Shown: positions 34,168 through 46,000 of the stretch, one piece after another
How the letters are laid out: every line of letters begins with the position of its first letter
How positions within the stretch are numbered: position 1 is the first letter of the stretch
Origin: Rhipicephalus microplus
Taxonomy: Eukaryota; Arthropoda; Arachnida; Ixodida; Ixodidae
Length of the DNA stretch: 64,000 bases
Assembly: GCF_043290135.1 (NCBI RefSeq)
Contig: NC_134702.1
Location: forward strand, 195,642,491 to 195,706,490
Reading direction: 5' to 3'
The notes under the pieces: generated by a model
Database searches by the model: none
What the model saw: only the letters and a program-made list of their open reading frames with translations
Told to the model about the DNA's origin: nothing
Position numbers and translations under genes: made by a program

Positions 34168-34285
34168 CTTTGGCCGTGGGGGTATCTCAGTGGCTAAGCT
34201 CTTTTGCTGCTATGTCTTAAGACGTGGGTGCGATTACTGTGGCCCCGCGGTTGCATTTCGACGGGGGCAAAACATGGATGGAAGA
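34168..34285 (+). mobile_element. tRNA-headed SINE, short and divergent
   Basis: GGCCGTGGGGGTATCTCAGTGGCTAAG gives a degraded A box and GGGTGCGATTACTG a degraded B box. It is followed by GCATTTCGACGGGGGCAAAA, which resembles the junction to the body in the Ruka-like copies. The rest of the body is not recognisable. Confidence 0.55.
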
Positions 34286-34753
34286 GAATAGAGGAGTGAG
34301 CATGACGTCACGCAGCCAGGCTTGCAAGCCAAGCCGTTTTGAAGCCAGCACTATCGGCTCAATGCCTGAACTTTTAAACAAGGTTACTTCAGCAACGATA
34401 TTGCCAGTGTGGGTACTTCGAAGCAAGGCATCTCGTAGCTTTTAATTGAAATGCGTTTGATCGGCGGAAACTGGCAGCGGCTCAAACAGGCGGTTAAAAA
34501 ACAGAACATCATCAGTACTACTTAAACCTACCGCACGCTCTGACTTTTTGAGCGCGTGTTGAACCGACGTGGTGCGCTTTTCTTCTTTGATGTAAAGCTC
34601 CCTCATTTCTTTTTTCTTTTTTCACCAGGCTAAATGCAAGAACACCCGTTAACATATCTTCAGGTTCACCCAAAGAACTCCAGGTTGTCGAACTTATTTT
34701 TGTTTACACAACAGTGTGTGTTATAAAAATAATGTGGCTTTCCCACGTATTAC

Positions 34754-34993
34754 TATTGACAATATGTAGGGTTTAACGTCCCCAAACCTCCATATGATTA
34801 TCAGAGACGCCGTAGTGAAAGGCTCCGGAAATTTTGACCACCTGGGGTTCTTTAATGTGCACCAAAATCTGAGCACACGGGCCTACAGCAATTTTACCTC
34901 CTTCAAAAATGCAGCCGCCGCAGCCGGTATTTGATCCCGTGGCTTGCGGGTCAGAAGCCGAGTACCTTAGCCTCTAGACCACCACGGCGGGGT
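34754..34993 (-). mobile_element. Ruka-type SINE, near full length
   Basis: Antisense body (GGGTTTAACGTCCCCAAACC..., CCACCTGGGGTTCTTTAATG...) and tRNA-like head (...TAGCCTCTAGACCACCACGG). A possible 10-bp target duplication, CACGTATTAC at 34744-34753 and CACGTAATAC at 34994-35003, has one mismatch. Confidence 0.8.
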
Positions 34994-35003
34994 CACGTAA
35001 TAC

Positions 35004-36439
35004 AAATGAATGTAAATGAATTGTTGCCATTATGGCACAAGGCAAGTTAATACGGTTAAATTAGAGTGAAAATAAACACAGCAAAAGAATATTTGAAAGG
35101 AATTGTACAACTAACGGGAAAAAACGCATCGAAGCAAATGCCCTTTTCTACACTCGCACTGCAAATATTATTAATATGCAATATTTTTAAACAGGCTCTT
35201 GAACGGGGAACAGTCCCCAAAAATAAATGAAGTGTAAATCATTTATATTCTAACGTCGTCACGCAAACAAAATCACCGCGTACAATATAATTATACAATC
35301 AAACTGCTATGGAGCACACTTGCGAAATTCCAGATAAAAAGCTTAATCCCTCTTCATCAAACAAGCATAAGAATGCACTTGAGATGACACCCGGTGACAC
35401 AAAACCACACCCGAGAATGATGACCAGGATTATAAGTGTGAAAAAGCCAGCCTAAGGCGAAAAATTTGCGTATTCTAGAGCAAACTAAAGACTGTCCAGG
35501 TTCTCCAGTTTCAATCAGGTCCTTCTGTCTTGAAATTAGTACCCAGCTGCTTTAAAATCACGTTCGCTGCTGGCCCTCGTGGATAGAATGCAAAGTACTA
35601 TTTTTGAGAAAAATGAAGCCACAGGCCATTTCATACACTGCGCTTCCCAACAGTGAAGCAGTTTCTAAATGTCTTCACACGAGTCACTCTTCAGAATGTA
35701 ATTGTCAAGGTCATTTTGGGCTGGTTGAGTCAGCCCGCGGCATTGCGTCACTTCTTAAATTCCTCAAAGGACGTACATTTCACTGCGGGTGCGCTATCCG
35801 GCTTCTCTGTGCTCGCTTCTTTTGGGAAACGCAGATGTACATCAATCAACTGTTCGTGTACTCTGTCGTGAACAGTTTTCCTCTCCTGCTCATCCAAAAC
35901 TCGGAAATGGAAGAAAGGCAGCCACAAGAATTTCGCCATACTGTGAAGCTCTCTTAGAGGCAGTTTTAGGCGAAGAAATTCTAGCGTACTCGACGTGAGC
36001 TTCCACAGTTCTGATGAGTCATTACAGCCGAAATGTGCTTCTTCGGTTTTCGGAAGCAGATCAATTCAAGCGGCAGCGTTACTAAGCGCTGCTCAACGCT
36101 TTCCCTGGCCTCCGTCAACATGGTCGTATAGACGTCCTACAAGAGTAGATTTCTCGTTCAATGAAAGAGTGTGTCTATTGCATCCTGCTGCGTTAGCATG
36201 AACTGAATCACAGCGAGCTTCGAAATCTACCAACTCTTAGTACGTGTCACTTCAATATGGCACAGAATGCCTTAGGCTATGCAGTGCATGAAGTTAGGGC
36301 GTGCTCAAAGCCCGACTTCGGCCTGTAAATGGGCAGTCCTCAGTCCGGCGTTGCCCACAGACTCAAGACCAGGCCCGGGCCGCTGCGTGGGCGAGGCCGG
36401 GCCCGTGCAGTGCTCTACTGGTGACAAACTTTTGCCACG
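35004..36439. other. Non-coding interval with an unrecognised minus-strand frame
   Basis: Mostly AT-rich. A minus-strand frame at 35748-35939 (63 codons) is charged and helical ('DEQERKTVHDRVHEQLIDV') and looks protein-like, but no family can be named. Stops flank it on both sides. The stretch 36300-36420 is GC-rich with GGCCCGG/CCGGGCC phrases. Confidence 0.4.
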
Positions 36440-38690
36440 AATATAGACAAGTCAACGCCCTCAAGATCGGCTATTAGCAAATCAAGGTGGATGAGAGATT
36501 GAGAGAGGAATGAGTTTATCAGACCAGACAGCCTCTTTCAGTTCAAGTTCATGCCATTCGGTTTTCGCTCAGTGCTGCGACGTTCCAGCCTGCTGTGCAC
36601 ACCGTGCTGGCTGAATTGAAGTGACAGATTTGCCTCGTGTACTTGGAAGACGTCATCGTTTTTTTTCGAACATCAGGATGCATCGCCTACGCCTTGAAGC
36701 AGTACTTCACGCTATCATGGCCTCCGGACTTGCCTGAAGTCTAAAAAGTGCCGCTTTTTGTGCGAGGAGCTCTTGTTACTGGGACACGTTATTAGCTAGC
36801 CTGTAGTCCATCCCAACCCACACAAAACAGTCGCCATCATCGATTTCCCGCTGCCCGAAACCAAAAAGACACACTATCCGACTCCTCGAATGGGGCTCCT
36901 AATACAGGCGTTTCGTTGAGTAATTCTCACGGATCGTCTAGCTGCTCACTCAATTCACGAAAGCCGACGTCAAATTGTCGGTAGATTGCGCCAATACTTC
37001 CGCGTTTCGACGAATAAGCCTAAGCAGAAGTGTACACCTACGCAAGCCACGTAGGACTCAACGCCATATTTTTTAAAGAACCGATGGCCGGGAAAGGGTT
37101 TTCAGTTATGCCAGCCGGTCACCATCAAAAGCCAATGCCAACTGTTCAACAATAGAAACAAAACTGCTTTTCTATGAGCTGGACAGCGTCAAAGTTTCGC
37201 CCTTACCTCTACTGCAGGCCTTTCAAAGTTGTGACCGACCACTACATCCTGTATTGTCTATCGTACTTGAAGGGCCCTTCAGTTGGTCTCGCACAGTGGA
37301 CTTCAAAAAATTTACATTACCTCCTTGTACAAGTAAAGAAGGAAACACTCCGGCACCGATTGTCTGTCTCACTCGTGCTCCCACTGATCCACCACTTCTG
37401 GAGGACCAGGATGATGGGTGCTTCTTAGAAACCGTAAGTGCCGACGACTTTGCCGAGCAACAGCAAGCCCACCCGGAACTGATGGGCCTATATAACACCT
37501 CGAGGGCCGGACCACCATCAACCCACAAGTATACAGGTGAGGATTGGCGTCATTTTTCTTAAAAAACAACATCCTCGAAAAGAAGATCGTCTCTAACTTC
37601 TCTCCGGCACGAGTCAACTATGTGATTATTGTTCTTACCGCAATGGAACCAGAAAATTTTCCGGTCTTAGACGACAACCTGACGGCTGGACACCTGGAAT
37701 TCTCCCACACGCTCGCAAGAATACACGCTCGCAAGAATACACGCAAAGAGTACTGGCTGCGCCTTGCCGCTGACATCTCTCGCTACGTAAGAACGTGACG
37801 ATAATATCAGCGACGTAACACACCGTGAACAAGACCAGCAGGCTTTCTCTAGCCAATCGAACTTCCCCGGCGACGTTCCAGCAGATCGGCATGGACCTCG
37901 TGGAACCCTTACCAATGTCATCTGGCGGAAATAAATGAATCTTCATAGCTACTGACCATCTCACAAGCTAAGCCCAAACAAGAGCTCTGCCCAAAAACAG
38001 TGCCACCGAGGTAGCCAAGTTTTTTGGTTGAGAACATTGTTCTTCGACATGGCGCCCCAGAGGTCCTCATCACTGACAGCGGTACACCGTTTACTGCTGA
38101 CCTGGCTAAGGCAACCGTGAGGTACAGCCATACAAGCCACTGCCCGATAACCGCGTACCACCAGCAAACCGAGGGCCTGATCGAGCGTCTAAATTGGACA
38201 ATCACTGACATGCTCGTCATGTACGTCGACGTCGAACATAAGACGTGGGACGCCATTCTTCCGTACGTGACCTTCGCATACAACACAGACGTGCAGGATA
38301 TGACGCAGATTCTGCCATAGAAGTTGGTCTGAGAATCAACGTGGGAAAGACGCTCGACGCCATGCTGCCCAACGTCACTCCTGAGGAAACTTCGACGTCA
38401 CCATCGGCCTTCAGTGCACCGAAGAAGCCTGAAAACTCACCCAGCTCCACAAGAACTAACCGACTAACGACAGCCGCCGTTACAATCTTCGACGAAATTT
38501 TGTGGAACACCAACCAGGTGACAATGTTTGAGTATGAACGCCGATATGCCGCAACGGACTCGGCAAAAACTTGTGCGATGGTACTTCTGACTGTACAGGG
38601 TAATTCAACGTCCTGGACCACACTACTACATGGTTCTCCGCGACGGCACTACGAACTCTTAACGACATCGTGCACAACCTGAAGTCATCC
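36440..38690 (+). mobile_element. Degenerate Ty3/gypsy element (RT, RNase H, integrase remains)
   Basis: Frame-broken plus-strand remains follow gypsy pol order and resemble the 15-20 kb element. RT pieces include 'VDERLREE' near 36490, a 'MPFGF' block near 36550, 'CLVYLEDVIVFF' near 36630 (catalytic YLDD changed to YLED) and 'LLGHVIS' near 36780. RNase H remains read 'ASKFRPYLYCRPFKVV' at 37190-37240. Integrase remains include 'LTAGHLEFSHTLARI' (37680) and 'RHGAPEVLITDSGTPFTADL' (38048). No gag was found, and no flanking LTR pair could be matched by eye. Confidence 0.8.
38024..38320 (+). pseudogene. Integrase core fragment of the degenerate gypsy element
   Basis: The longest surviving frame (98 codons) holds the second catalytic aspartate ('ITDSGTPF') and the glutamate region ('EGLIERLNWTI') of the DDE core, then 'WDAILPYVTFAYNTDVQ'. 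The equivalent stretch of the intact element at 15446-16678 aligns without large gaps. Upstream and downstream frames are broken by stops. Confidence 0.75.
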
Positions 38691-39083
38691 TATCGTGCGC
38701 CTCAAACAATTTCATGAGCGTTAATGGACATGAGGACTGTGTTTTTGTTGTTGTTGCTGTGCTTTACTCCTTGTGCTTATTGTTTAATAAATGCGAAGGA
38801 GCTCTTCGACTAGCCTGTGTACCGCTGTCCATCTTTCCGTACCGTGCTCCTTTGGCCACAGGTGAAGGCAGCACTAAGTAGGTCACGCGTTCACTCACAG
38901 TGCGCGCGCGTTGACGTCACTCTTTCCGTAGCCTGTCGTCACTCGCCGCGTGTCACCTCGCTCGCTTCACCGTCCATACCACTCGCAACATTGGAGGAGT
39001 CGCTGCTTACCCTCAGATTCGGCGTGCGCTACACGCGTTTAACGTTGTCCTGGAAGAACTTTCTAGAACTTTTCGAACACGCT
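38691..39083. other. Interval after the degenerate gypsy, LTR-like features
   Basis: Contains GTTGTTGTTGCTG, then TTTAATAAATGCG near 38785, which resembles an LTR polyadenylation region. No second copy was found to prove an LTR. Confidence 0.3.
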
Positions 39084-39410
39084 CCTACTCCAAGTGCGTT
39101 GCTGTGCGTGTCGGCAATGTCGCGATCCTCGCGCTGTACCACGCTCCCAACCTGCCGAAGGAACAGGTTCAGCGCTATCTGGAGGAAACGCTGACGGATC
39201 GCGTCGAGGTGTGTCGACACGTGCCTGTTATAGTCGTGGGAGACTTTGATGTTGACGTCCTCAGAGGAGGAGGAGGCGAATGGCTCGTCGATCACATGCG
39301 TGACGTCCACTCGCTGAAGTGCGTGTCAGAGGAACGTAAACTATCCACCACGATAAGGGGAACGTGCATCGATCTGGTCTTTCCCAACTTGGACATCGAT
39401 TGTTGACAGG
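39084..39410 (+). pseudogene. Endonuclease/exonuclease/phosphatase-fold fragment
   Basis: A frame open from about 39084 reads 'ALYHAPNLPKEQVQRYLEE', 'VIVVGDFDVDVL' and 'GTCIDLVFPNL', ending at TGA at 39404-39406. After it, 'SVHFSNHEAVVV' continues in the same frame. These match the late motifs of the AP-endonuclease-like fold (GDFN, ID, SDH). Such domains occur in LINE ORF2 and at the C-terminus of some Helitron (Helentron-type) proteins. No RT or helicase is adjacent, so the parent element is undecided. Confidence 0.5.
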
Positions 39411-39749
39411 AACCTCTCAGCGTCCACTTCAGCAATCACGAGGCCGTGGTAGTCACGGCAAAACGTGCGCCAGCTCTGGTTCAGTGCCCGTGTCCACTTT
39501 GAAGAAACCATATGACCTACGCCAGCCATCGCTTCAAACGAATCTTCTAGCGCCTAATGCAGCACCCGTGTTAGCCCCGTTCAACCGGTGACACCACCCG
39601 TGCGCACCGCTGCTCCTTCACATGCCATCATGGTTACTTATGAGGGGATTTAGTTCATTTTCTGTTACTTTATTCTACTTTCATATTTTGGTAAAGAACA
39701 AGGACGTTGCCTTTATCATCAGTGGGGAGCAACGCCACATTCCTTAAGT

Positions 39750-40110
39750 TTTGTTATTGGCCCGTTGGACTTTAAATAATTCCCAATGCAAACCGCACCA
39801 GCAGTGCTCAAGAAGGTTCAAGACTACAGTAGATTTTTAATACTACGCATACAACGCGGATATTACAGATTACTCTCGAACTTACGCAGGCGCTAGCAAT
39901 CAAGCTAAAAGATTCGACAGTACGTGTATAAATGTCGACGCGCTCCGCCGCTTCTCAGGTGATCAACAACCGAAGCTCTGCTCGGCGCAATCAATGCCAA
40001 TGTGTATCGCTGTAATGTGACTTTTCGTTCACCGGCCACGAATTCGGGAAAATAAACAGTTTGATCTGTGGCCTACAGTCTGCTTGCTTTGTCGATGTCA
40101 CAACACAGCG
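39750..40110 (+). repeat. Possible solo LTR
   Basis: TATAAATG at about 39929, a GC-rich transcribed-like stretch and AATAAACAGTT near 40052, ending in a CA-rich edge, resemble the promoter and polyadenylation layout of an LTR. No second copy or target duplication was seen, so this is tentative. Confidence 0.3.
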
Positions 40111-40711
40111 ACTTTATCCCAAGCAGATAGCTGTAGGACAAAATCATCATGTTAGATATTCTCATACTGTGACTATTACACCACCATCATGGCGTCACGA
40201 AGACGTCATATAACAAGAAGTTCCACAAAGACGTCATCTTATGGCATCATCGGTTAGTGAAATGTGGGCCAATCATAGAGCCCCACCGTTGTTAAAGCAC
40301 TAAAGTTCAAGCAGAAAGAGTACATCTCAGGAGCACCAATATCGTATGTAAACAAACTGTGGAAAGTGAGTAAGAGAGGTGTCTTGTACGGGGTAAAATC
40401 AGTCCTCTCGGCTCTTGAAGAATATTCTACAGTTTTCCCAATGGTTCAGAGGAAAACGAAGCAAAATGATAAAGAAGCGGCTGCCGAATGCAACATGTCA
40501 CTACGTTTCTGCCCTGTGGGCGCGGTATCGTTTATCAGATCAATTTTCATGTGGGTGGTAATACGTGCGGCAGAGTGGCCGCTGCGTTAAGGTGCGCCTA
40601 AGAGAGCACGAAAATTTTTTGAGAAAAGCAAACGCTTCGCATCCGACATCGCACTGCCGCCCTTGCGGATGTTCACCTGTTTTTGCCGATACAGAAATCA
40701 TGATCAAGCAA

Positions 40712-40895
40712 CATAGTAATATCTGTGGTTTAACATCTCAAAACCACTATACACTTATGTCAGAAACCGTAGTAAAGAGCTCCAGAAATTTACACCACCT
40801 GGGGTTCTTTCGTGCAACTAGGTATAAGAGCGCGCCCTCAAAGATTTTCGCCTCTATCGAAAATGCAGCCACCTTAGTCTGGATTCTGTCCCGTA
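40712..40895 (-). mobile_element. Ruka-type SINE, decayed and 5'-truncated
   Basis: Antisense body phrases CATCTCAAAACCACTAT, CACCTGGGGTTCTTT and CCTCTATCGAAAATGCAGCC follow the full-length copies in order. The tRNA head is not recognisable beyond 40895. Confidence 0.7.
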
Positions 40896-42774
40896 TTTTT
40901 AGTTATATCAAAGCATAGCTCTAAGATAAGTGGGAAATCAATAGACACCTTCCATATTAAAAGAATGGATGACGCATGCGTTAGAGATGCATTATTGTAT
41001 CTCACAAATGAAGAGTTCGTCTATCTTTGTTAGGTGATACGCTATGTACCTTTTTCTATTCAGTTTCAACTTTTCTGCGCAATGTTCATATGTTTTAGTG
41101 TTTCTAATGTTTTCATGCATCTCTATATGTTCTTCAAATGCAACTCTTCTATTGCGAGACAGCGCTTGTCTGCGTTTCTTCTGTGCTCTTTCGTATTGCT
41201 CGGTCGGACGCTGTACCCAAAAACGCTGCCTTGCCAACTTTCAACACTCCCACAATATAGAAATAGCTACGTCTGGTTTCTGCGCTCAGCATAAATGTCG
41301 TTGTTGAGACAATAACATCAAGGCTTCTCAACTGAGAAATGTAGTGCCCCTTTGTGCTTCAAATTTGTCTTCGACGTGATGACTCCACGAGTAACTTAAT
41401 AACCGACTTTATGACATTTGTTAAATCCTTTTTTGCGTCTTTGGTACTTATGCTCAATGTTTGGAAGGCTCTCTACGCCTGGCAGTTGAAGTGTCAGCTT
41501 GGTAGAACCAAGAGAAAGTCCGGATCTCATCTTACGACTCACTCCTGTTTGCCAGGCCAACACCTATTCTTCGAAGAAGTCGTCCTCTAAACTGAAATTA
41601 TGAGGTAGAGGTCCATGAGCTTCGTCATGGATGTATTGATTTTCACTACTGCCTCAGCAAGTCCAATACTAACGTTCTTGAAGTCATAGTCTTTGACTGA
41701 AACCAAAAACTCATTCGACAAGACTGCTGGCTAATGTCAGAAGCTGCTTCGGTAATTATGTGTTGTTCAAAAAATTGCTGGCAGTAGTAGACTTGCAGCG
41801 CTCTAAATTAGCTCGATGTACCTTGAATAATAAGCTGCAGCTATCAACACTCCTGTTGATGAGAAAAACAAGCCTATCGCAAGACGTTACTGCGGTCTCC
41901 ACGGAATCGGGAGCTTATTAGTTGCGTTTTGCTGTTGACTTTTGTATCCGTGAATTGCTACCTTTCCTTCAACAAGGACGAGATTTCGGATATGTGGTCA
42001 CCTGGCACAGTCTCTAGCTCGCGCAAGTGTTTTATATGTTGAAGCGTCCTTCGTGCCAATGTCGAAAGAAATCGTTTCAGCAAGAGTCAGAAACAACACG
42101 AGAGACACGGAGGAGTGAATCATTCTGCAAAGTGAGTTGGTTTGGGTGATCGTCCAAAGTGAGCTGGTTTGAATGAAGGTCCAGTACTAAGCCTGTTCTT
42201 TGCCGCACTTTTTCGCAAAGCAGACGAGTTGTTTGAAAACAGGGTCAGCCTTTTGAGACGTCTTTCGCATTTGAATACAGCGTTGCATTATATCAAGCGG
42301 GGTTGGCATCGATTACTGGAACACTTTGACGCTTTTTCGTAGCTTTCTGTTTGCTCTTTTTTGCTGAAGCACAGTTCAAAGTGATTGTGTGGCTACAAGT
42401 CTTTTGCCTCAAACGTACACACCCTCAAATCAATATCCCATCTTTGACAACTTTAGCCTCTGCAATCTGGACGTCAATTATTCGAAGTGAAGATAACTAA
42501 TGATTTGAGCTTCATTTTCAGCTTTGACCGTTTGTCAAGAAAGTAATTACTAAATTTATCGCATGCTATATTCATACGATCAACTAGGTGATTGAAAAAT
42601 GCACTGAATACAACCAACCCTGATTCATAGCTTTCATAAATTACAAAAAAGCAATGAATTGGGTTGAGATATAAGCAGCTAGTATGTAGGCACTGCATTA
42701 TCAGGACATCGGCATGGCCTTTATAAACACACAGGAAACAATCTAGAGTAGAACCACAGCCACCATAGTCATCT
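40896..42774. other. Non-coding interval
   Basis: Short open frames only. None has a recognised motif, and hydrophobic frames near 41034-41307 are low-complexity T-rich readings. Confidence 0.45.
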
Positions 42775-43010
42775 ATAAATAAAGTGAGACAATTCCAATA
42801 AAGCAGGGCATAGGGCAGGGAGACATGATCTCTCCAGTACTATTCCACACGTGTTTACAGGAGGTTTTCAAGTCCCTAGATTGGAAAAAGTTCGGGATAA
42901 GAGTCAATAAAAATATCTTAGGGACGTGTGATTTGCACGCGACATTACGTTGATGCATAACTCGGGGGATGAATTACAGCTAACGACTGCTGAACTGCAC
43001 TCGAATAACA
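42775..43010 (+). pseudogene. RTE-type LINE reverse transcriptase fragment
   Basis: One frame reads 'QGIGQGDMISPVLF' (RT motif B as in RTE elements), then 'LQEVFKSLDWKKFGIRVN' and a degraded catalytic loop with a stop. This order and wording are typical of the RTE clade. Nothing of the endonuclease or C-terminus is visible nearby. Confidence 0.7.
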
Positions 43011-46000
43011 GAGCAGTAGGTGTCTGCAAGCACCACAACCCCACTCTTTTTCTCTTATGAAAACCTCTCTCCTCCTGAACCTACTTTGTCACCGATCCAT
43101 TCAACTGTCTTCACAGTTGTCTCCTTCTCTTAGTTCGTTTGGATTGGAGAAATAGGTAGGAAGCATGCACACAAGCGCTAAAGAATCACTAGCGGTGTCA
43201 AAAAGGCAATTTCACCTGCTGAAACATCGCTGCCAGCAAACAATGCGTGCTTACGAATATCTAGTCGTAAACGTCATTTTGCCCTTACTTGCTTTTTTAA
43301 CAAGGAATGTAACAACTTATGCACAGTATTGTGCGGGAAAGATTCGCAAATGAAACGGATAACAAGTAAACTTCTTCAGTGCACTGACGCATTGCATCAT
43401 GCACGGTATTTTTCTTCCCTTGACGAAATTTTTCACCGCCACCCCTAAAAAACGAGATAAAAGGGCAGTCCTAGCCTGTGCTAGGAGAATGTTTCATTTT
43501 AAGGCCCATTTGTGGAGAGCCGCACGCCGGGTGGGATTGAATTGCTTCCAAATTATCCAAAGGACAAGCATGAATTATGCAAAGGGTAAGTGCGCAAACC
43601 TCTGTGACCGTTCCGTTGCACACCACCGCTTCTGACCACCACTCCTCCTCGCTGTGTGAACCAAGGAAGTCATACTTGCATGATTTTGATGCCTCGCTTG
43701 TGTATTTTGTAAGTGTGAATGGAAGCAATAAGTCACCGCACAACGGGCCAGCATAGTCGAGAAAATAAAACCATTTTTATTGGACTCAACGCCTGATGGT
43801 GTCAGTGAGGCTAGCCGCCCTTGTCGATTCCTTCCTCCTCAGCTTCATCTACTGATACGCAGCAAAGCCATCCACACTCACTCTAATTTGTTCGCACTCA
43901 AATAATCCCGAAAGCCCTTTGTCTGTACACCACTGAAACATTTGGCATACCTGGCCCGTTGCAACTTTTTGCCGTAGGCCACGCGCCTGCTAATGACTTG
44001 TCGTTTTAGAGTGTGTTTATCATGTAGTTTTATTTGAACGCTTTCTTCCACATTGAACTGTAAAAGAACAAGCGATAAGCAAGTCTTTGTTTGTAATGAA
44101 CGTGGCTATACTGATACCCACTTCTGGAAGCTCTCTCAAGTTATGGTGTGCGAATATTCCTAAACGAGCAAAAGGGAAGAGCTATTATCCGTAATTTTGT
44201 TTTGCGCAATACAAACTAACACTGAAGCCTTACACGCCAGTATAAACACTTCCTTATAGTGTGCTGTCTTTTTCTTCTATCTTCTTTTGTTTTCACACTG
44301 TGCTATCTAAAAATGTATCAAGATAATTCATCTTGTTCTGCCAATTACAAGATCACTTTTCTTTAGTTTTACGCAATTCACGAACAACTCAACTAAATGA
44401 AAATTCGGCAGATTCTTCTAGAGGCTGCCTAATAGGTTTTTCTATTTTTCAGAGCTCCTCTCTGGCATTAGAACTTTCTTGTCGCTAAAATGCCTTAGCA
44501 ATGTATATTGCTAGCTTTATGTGTAACTGTGATCTCCTAAGCACACACTCTAACACAACGTAGCTAACCGATGACCCACTAAGACATTTAATTCTGCACG
44601 TGCAGCCTGCACATAGCGAGGCCGCCTAAAACCAGTGCGGAATTCAAATAAATGGGTAAAACGGTCATGGTTGCTTTATTGTGACGTGTGACAGCATTTC
44701 GGGGTTACACAGGACGAGGGCAGGGGGTTCCTCGTCTGAAAGCTTAAAAATGTCAAGAAAAGATTTACAAGCTACGAAAGTTAACAATGAAGTACAGCTT
44801 TACCTAAAGGGGTGCTTCCTATACAAGATCACTGACCCTATTCTGCCGTTAACACTCGGAAATGCCCCTCAATGGGAGCTGCAGAATACATTAAAGTGTT
44901 ATAACATGATCCCTATTTTATTATTCTGCTTTTGCTTATGAATGTTCTTACTTGACTAAAGTCGCTTCTAGGGCCGGTTATACGCTGCTCCCTTTCTTCG
45001 CGTCTGTCCCGTGGTTATAAATTGTCCCCTGCCTCGTAAATGACCGCTTAAAGAGACGGGGAGTGAGTCATGCCGTGGTGAATTTAGATAGCCTTTTTTC
45101 AGGGGGGGGGGGAGAAATAAGGTCGCTCAACAAGTATTGATGACATTTTTCATTGGGGAAGAAAAATGAAGGCCAGATATGTGCCGTAGTGGTGGAGGTA
45201 AGGGCAAGACAAGTGAAAAATTAGGAACGCTCTCCCGGCTATGTAGAAGGACATGCGTGGATCCTACACTGGGTGACGTCACCGCAAGCCAATATTGCAG
45301 CACCCGTTGTCTGTGCTCTACAGAGGTCCCCGGTTTTAGCGAGCATTTAGGCGAAGTGCCGTATTTTGATAACGGCTTGTCATTTCTGTTTTAGGCAAAT
45401 AAGGACCCCAGTTTCTTTTTTTATTTCAAAACATCTGTTCAAGGACTATAGAAGCTCATTACTCCCCTCAGTAAAAAGCTATTTATAATACCTACAACTG
45501 TTCACAGTCTTTCATGAATCACACACTTGTTTTATCACTGTTGCCTCCGATTACTTGATATTTTTTGTGAACACTCATTGCAGAGCAAAGCTATACTACC
45601 ACAGGTGAGTAAGCTGCCACAATTAGCGGACATTTGGGCTCCCGAACATATTTGGTTGCATATAGTTACACGTCTTGGACAAATGAGATCGTTATGTGTG
45701 TCGCACCTTCTTTTTTGAAGCATCTTTCGCAGTTTCTTTTTAGTACCCTGTGTATCACCATGACCAACTTACTCATAGGTTTTGTCTACGCTGCAGAGGG
45801 CAGAAGGAAGATTTTTTAAGCAGAGCACCATCAAATGCGTTATTCAGAATAATACTATTTCATTCCAGGAGAACATTGCGTTGATGCTATTTTTTTCAGA
45901 AGTAGGTTACAAGAAGCCGACCTATTTAGATCTCGTTTTAGGCCAAGTGGCAAGCATGGTTGTTCCACCTTTATTTAAATGTTTTTGCTGAAAACTAAGA

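Noticed and set aside
35748..35939. hAT-type transposase fragment
   Set aside because: A short charged helical stretch vaguely resembles such proteins, but no diagnostic motif is present and flanking frames are closed.
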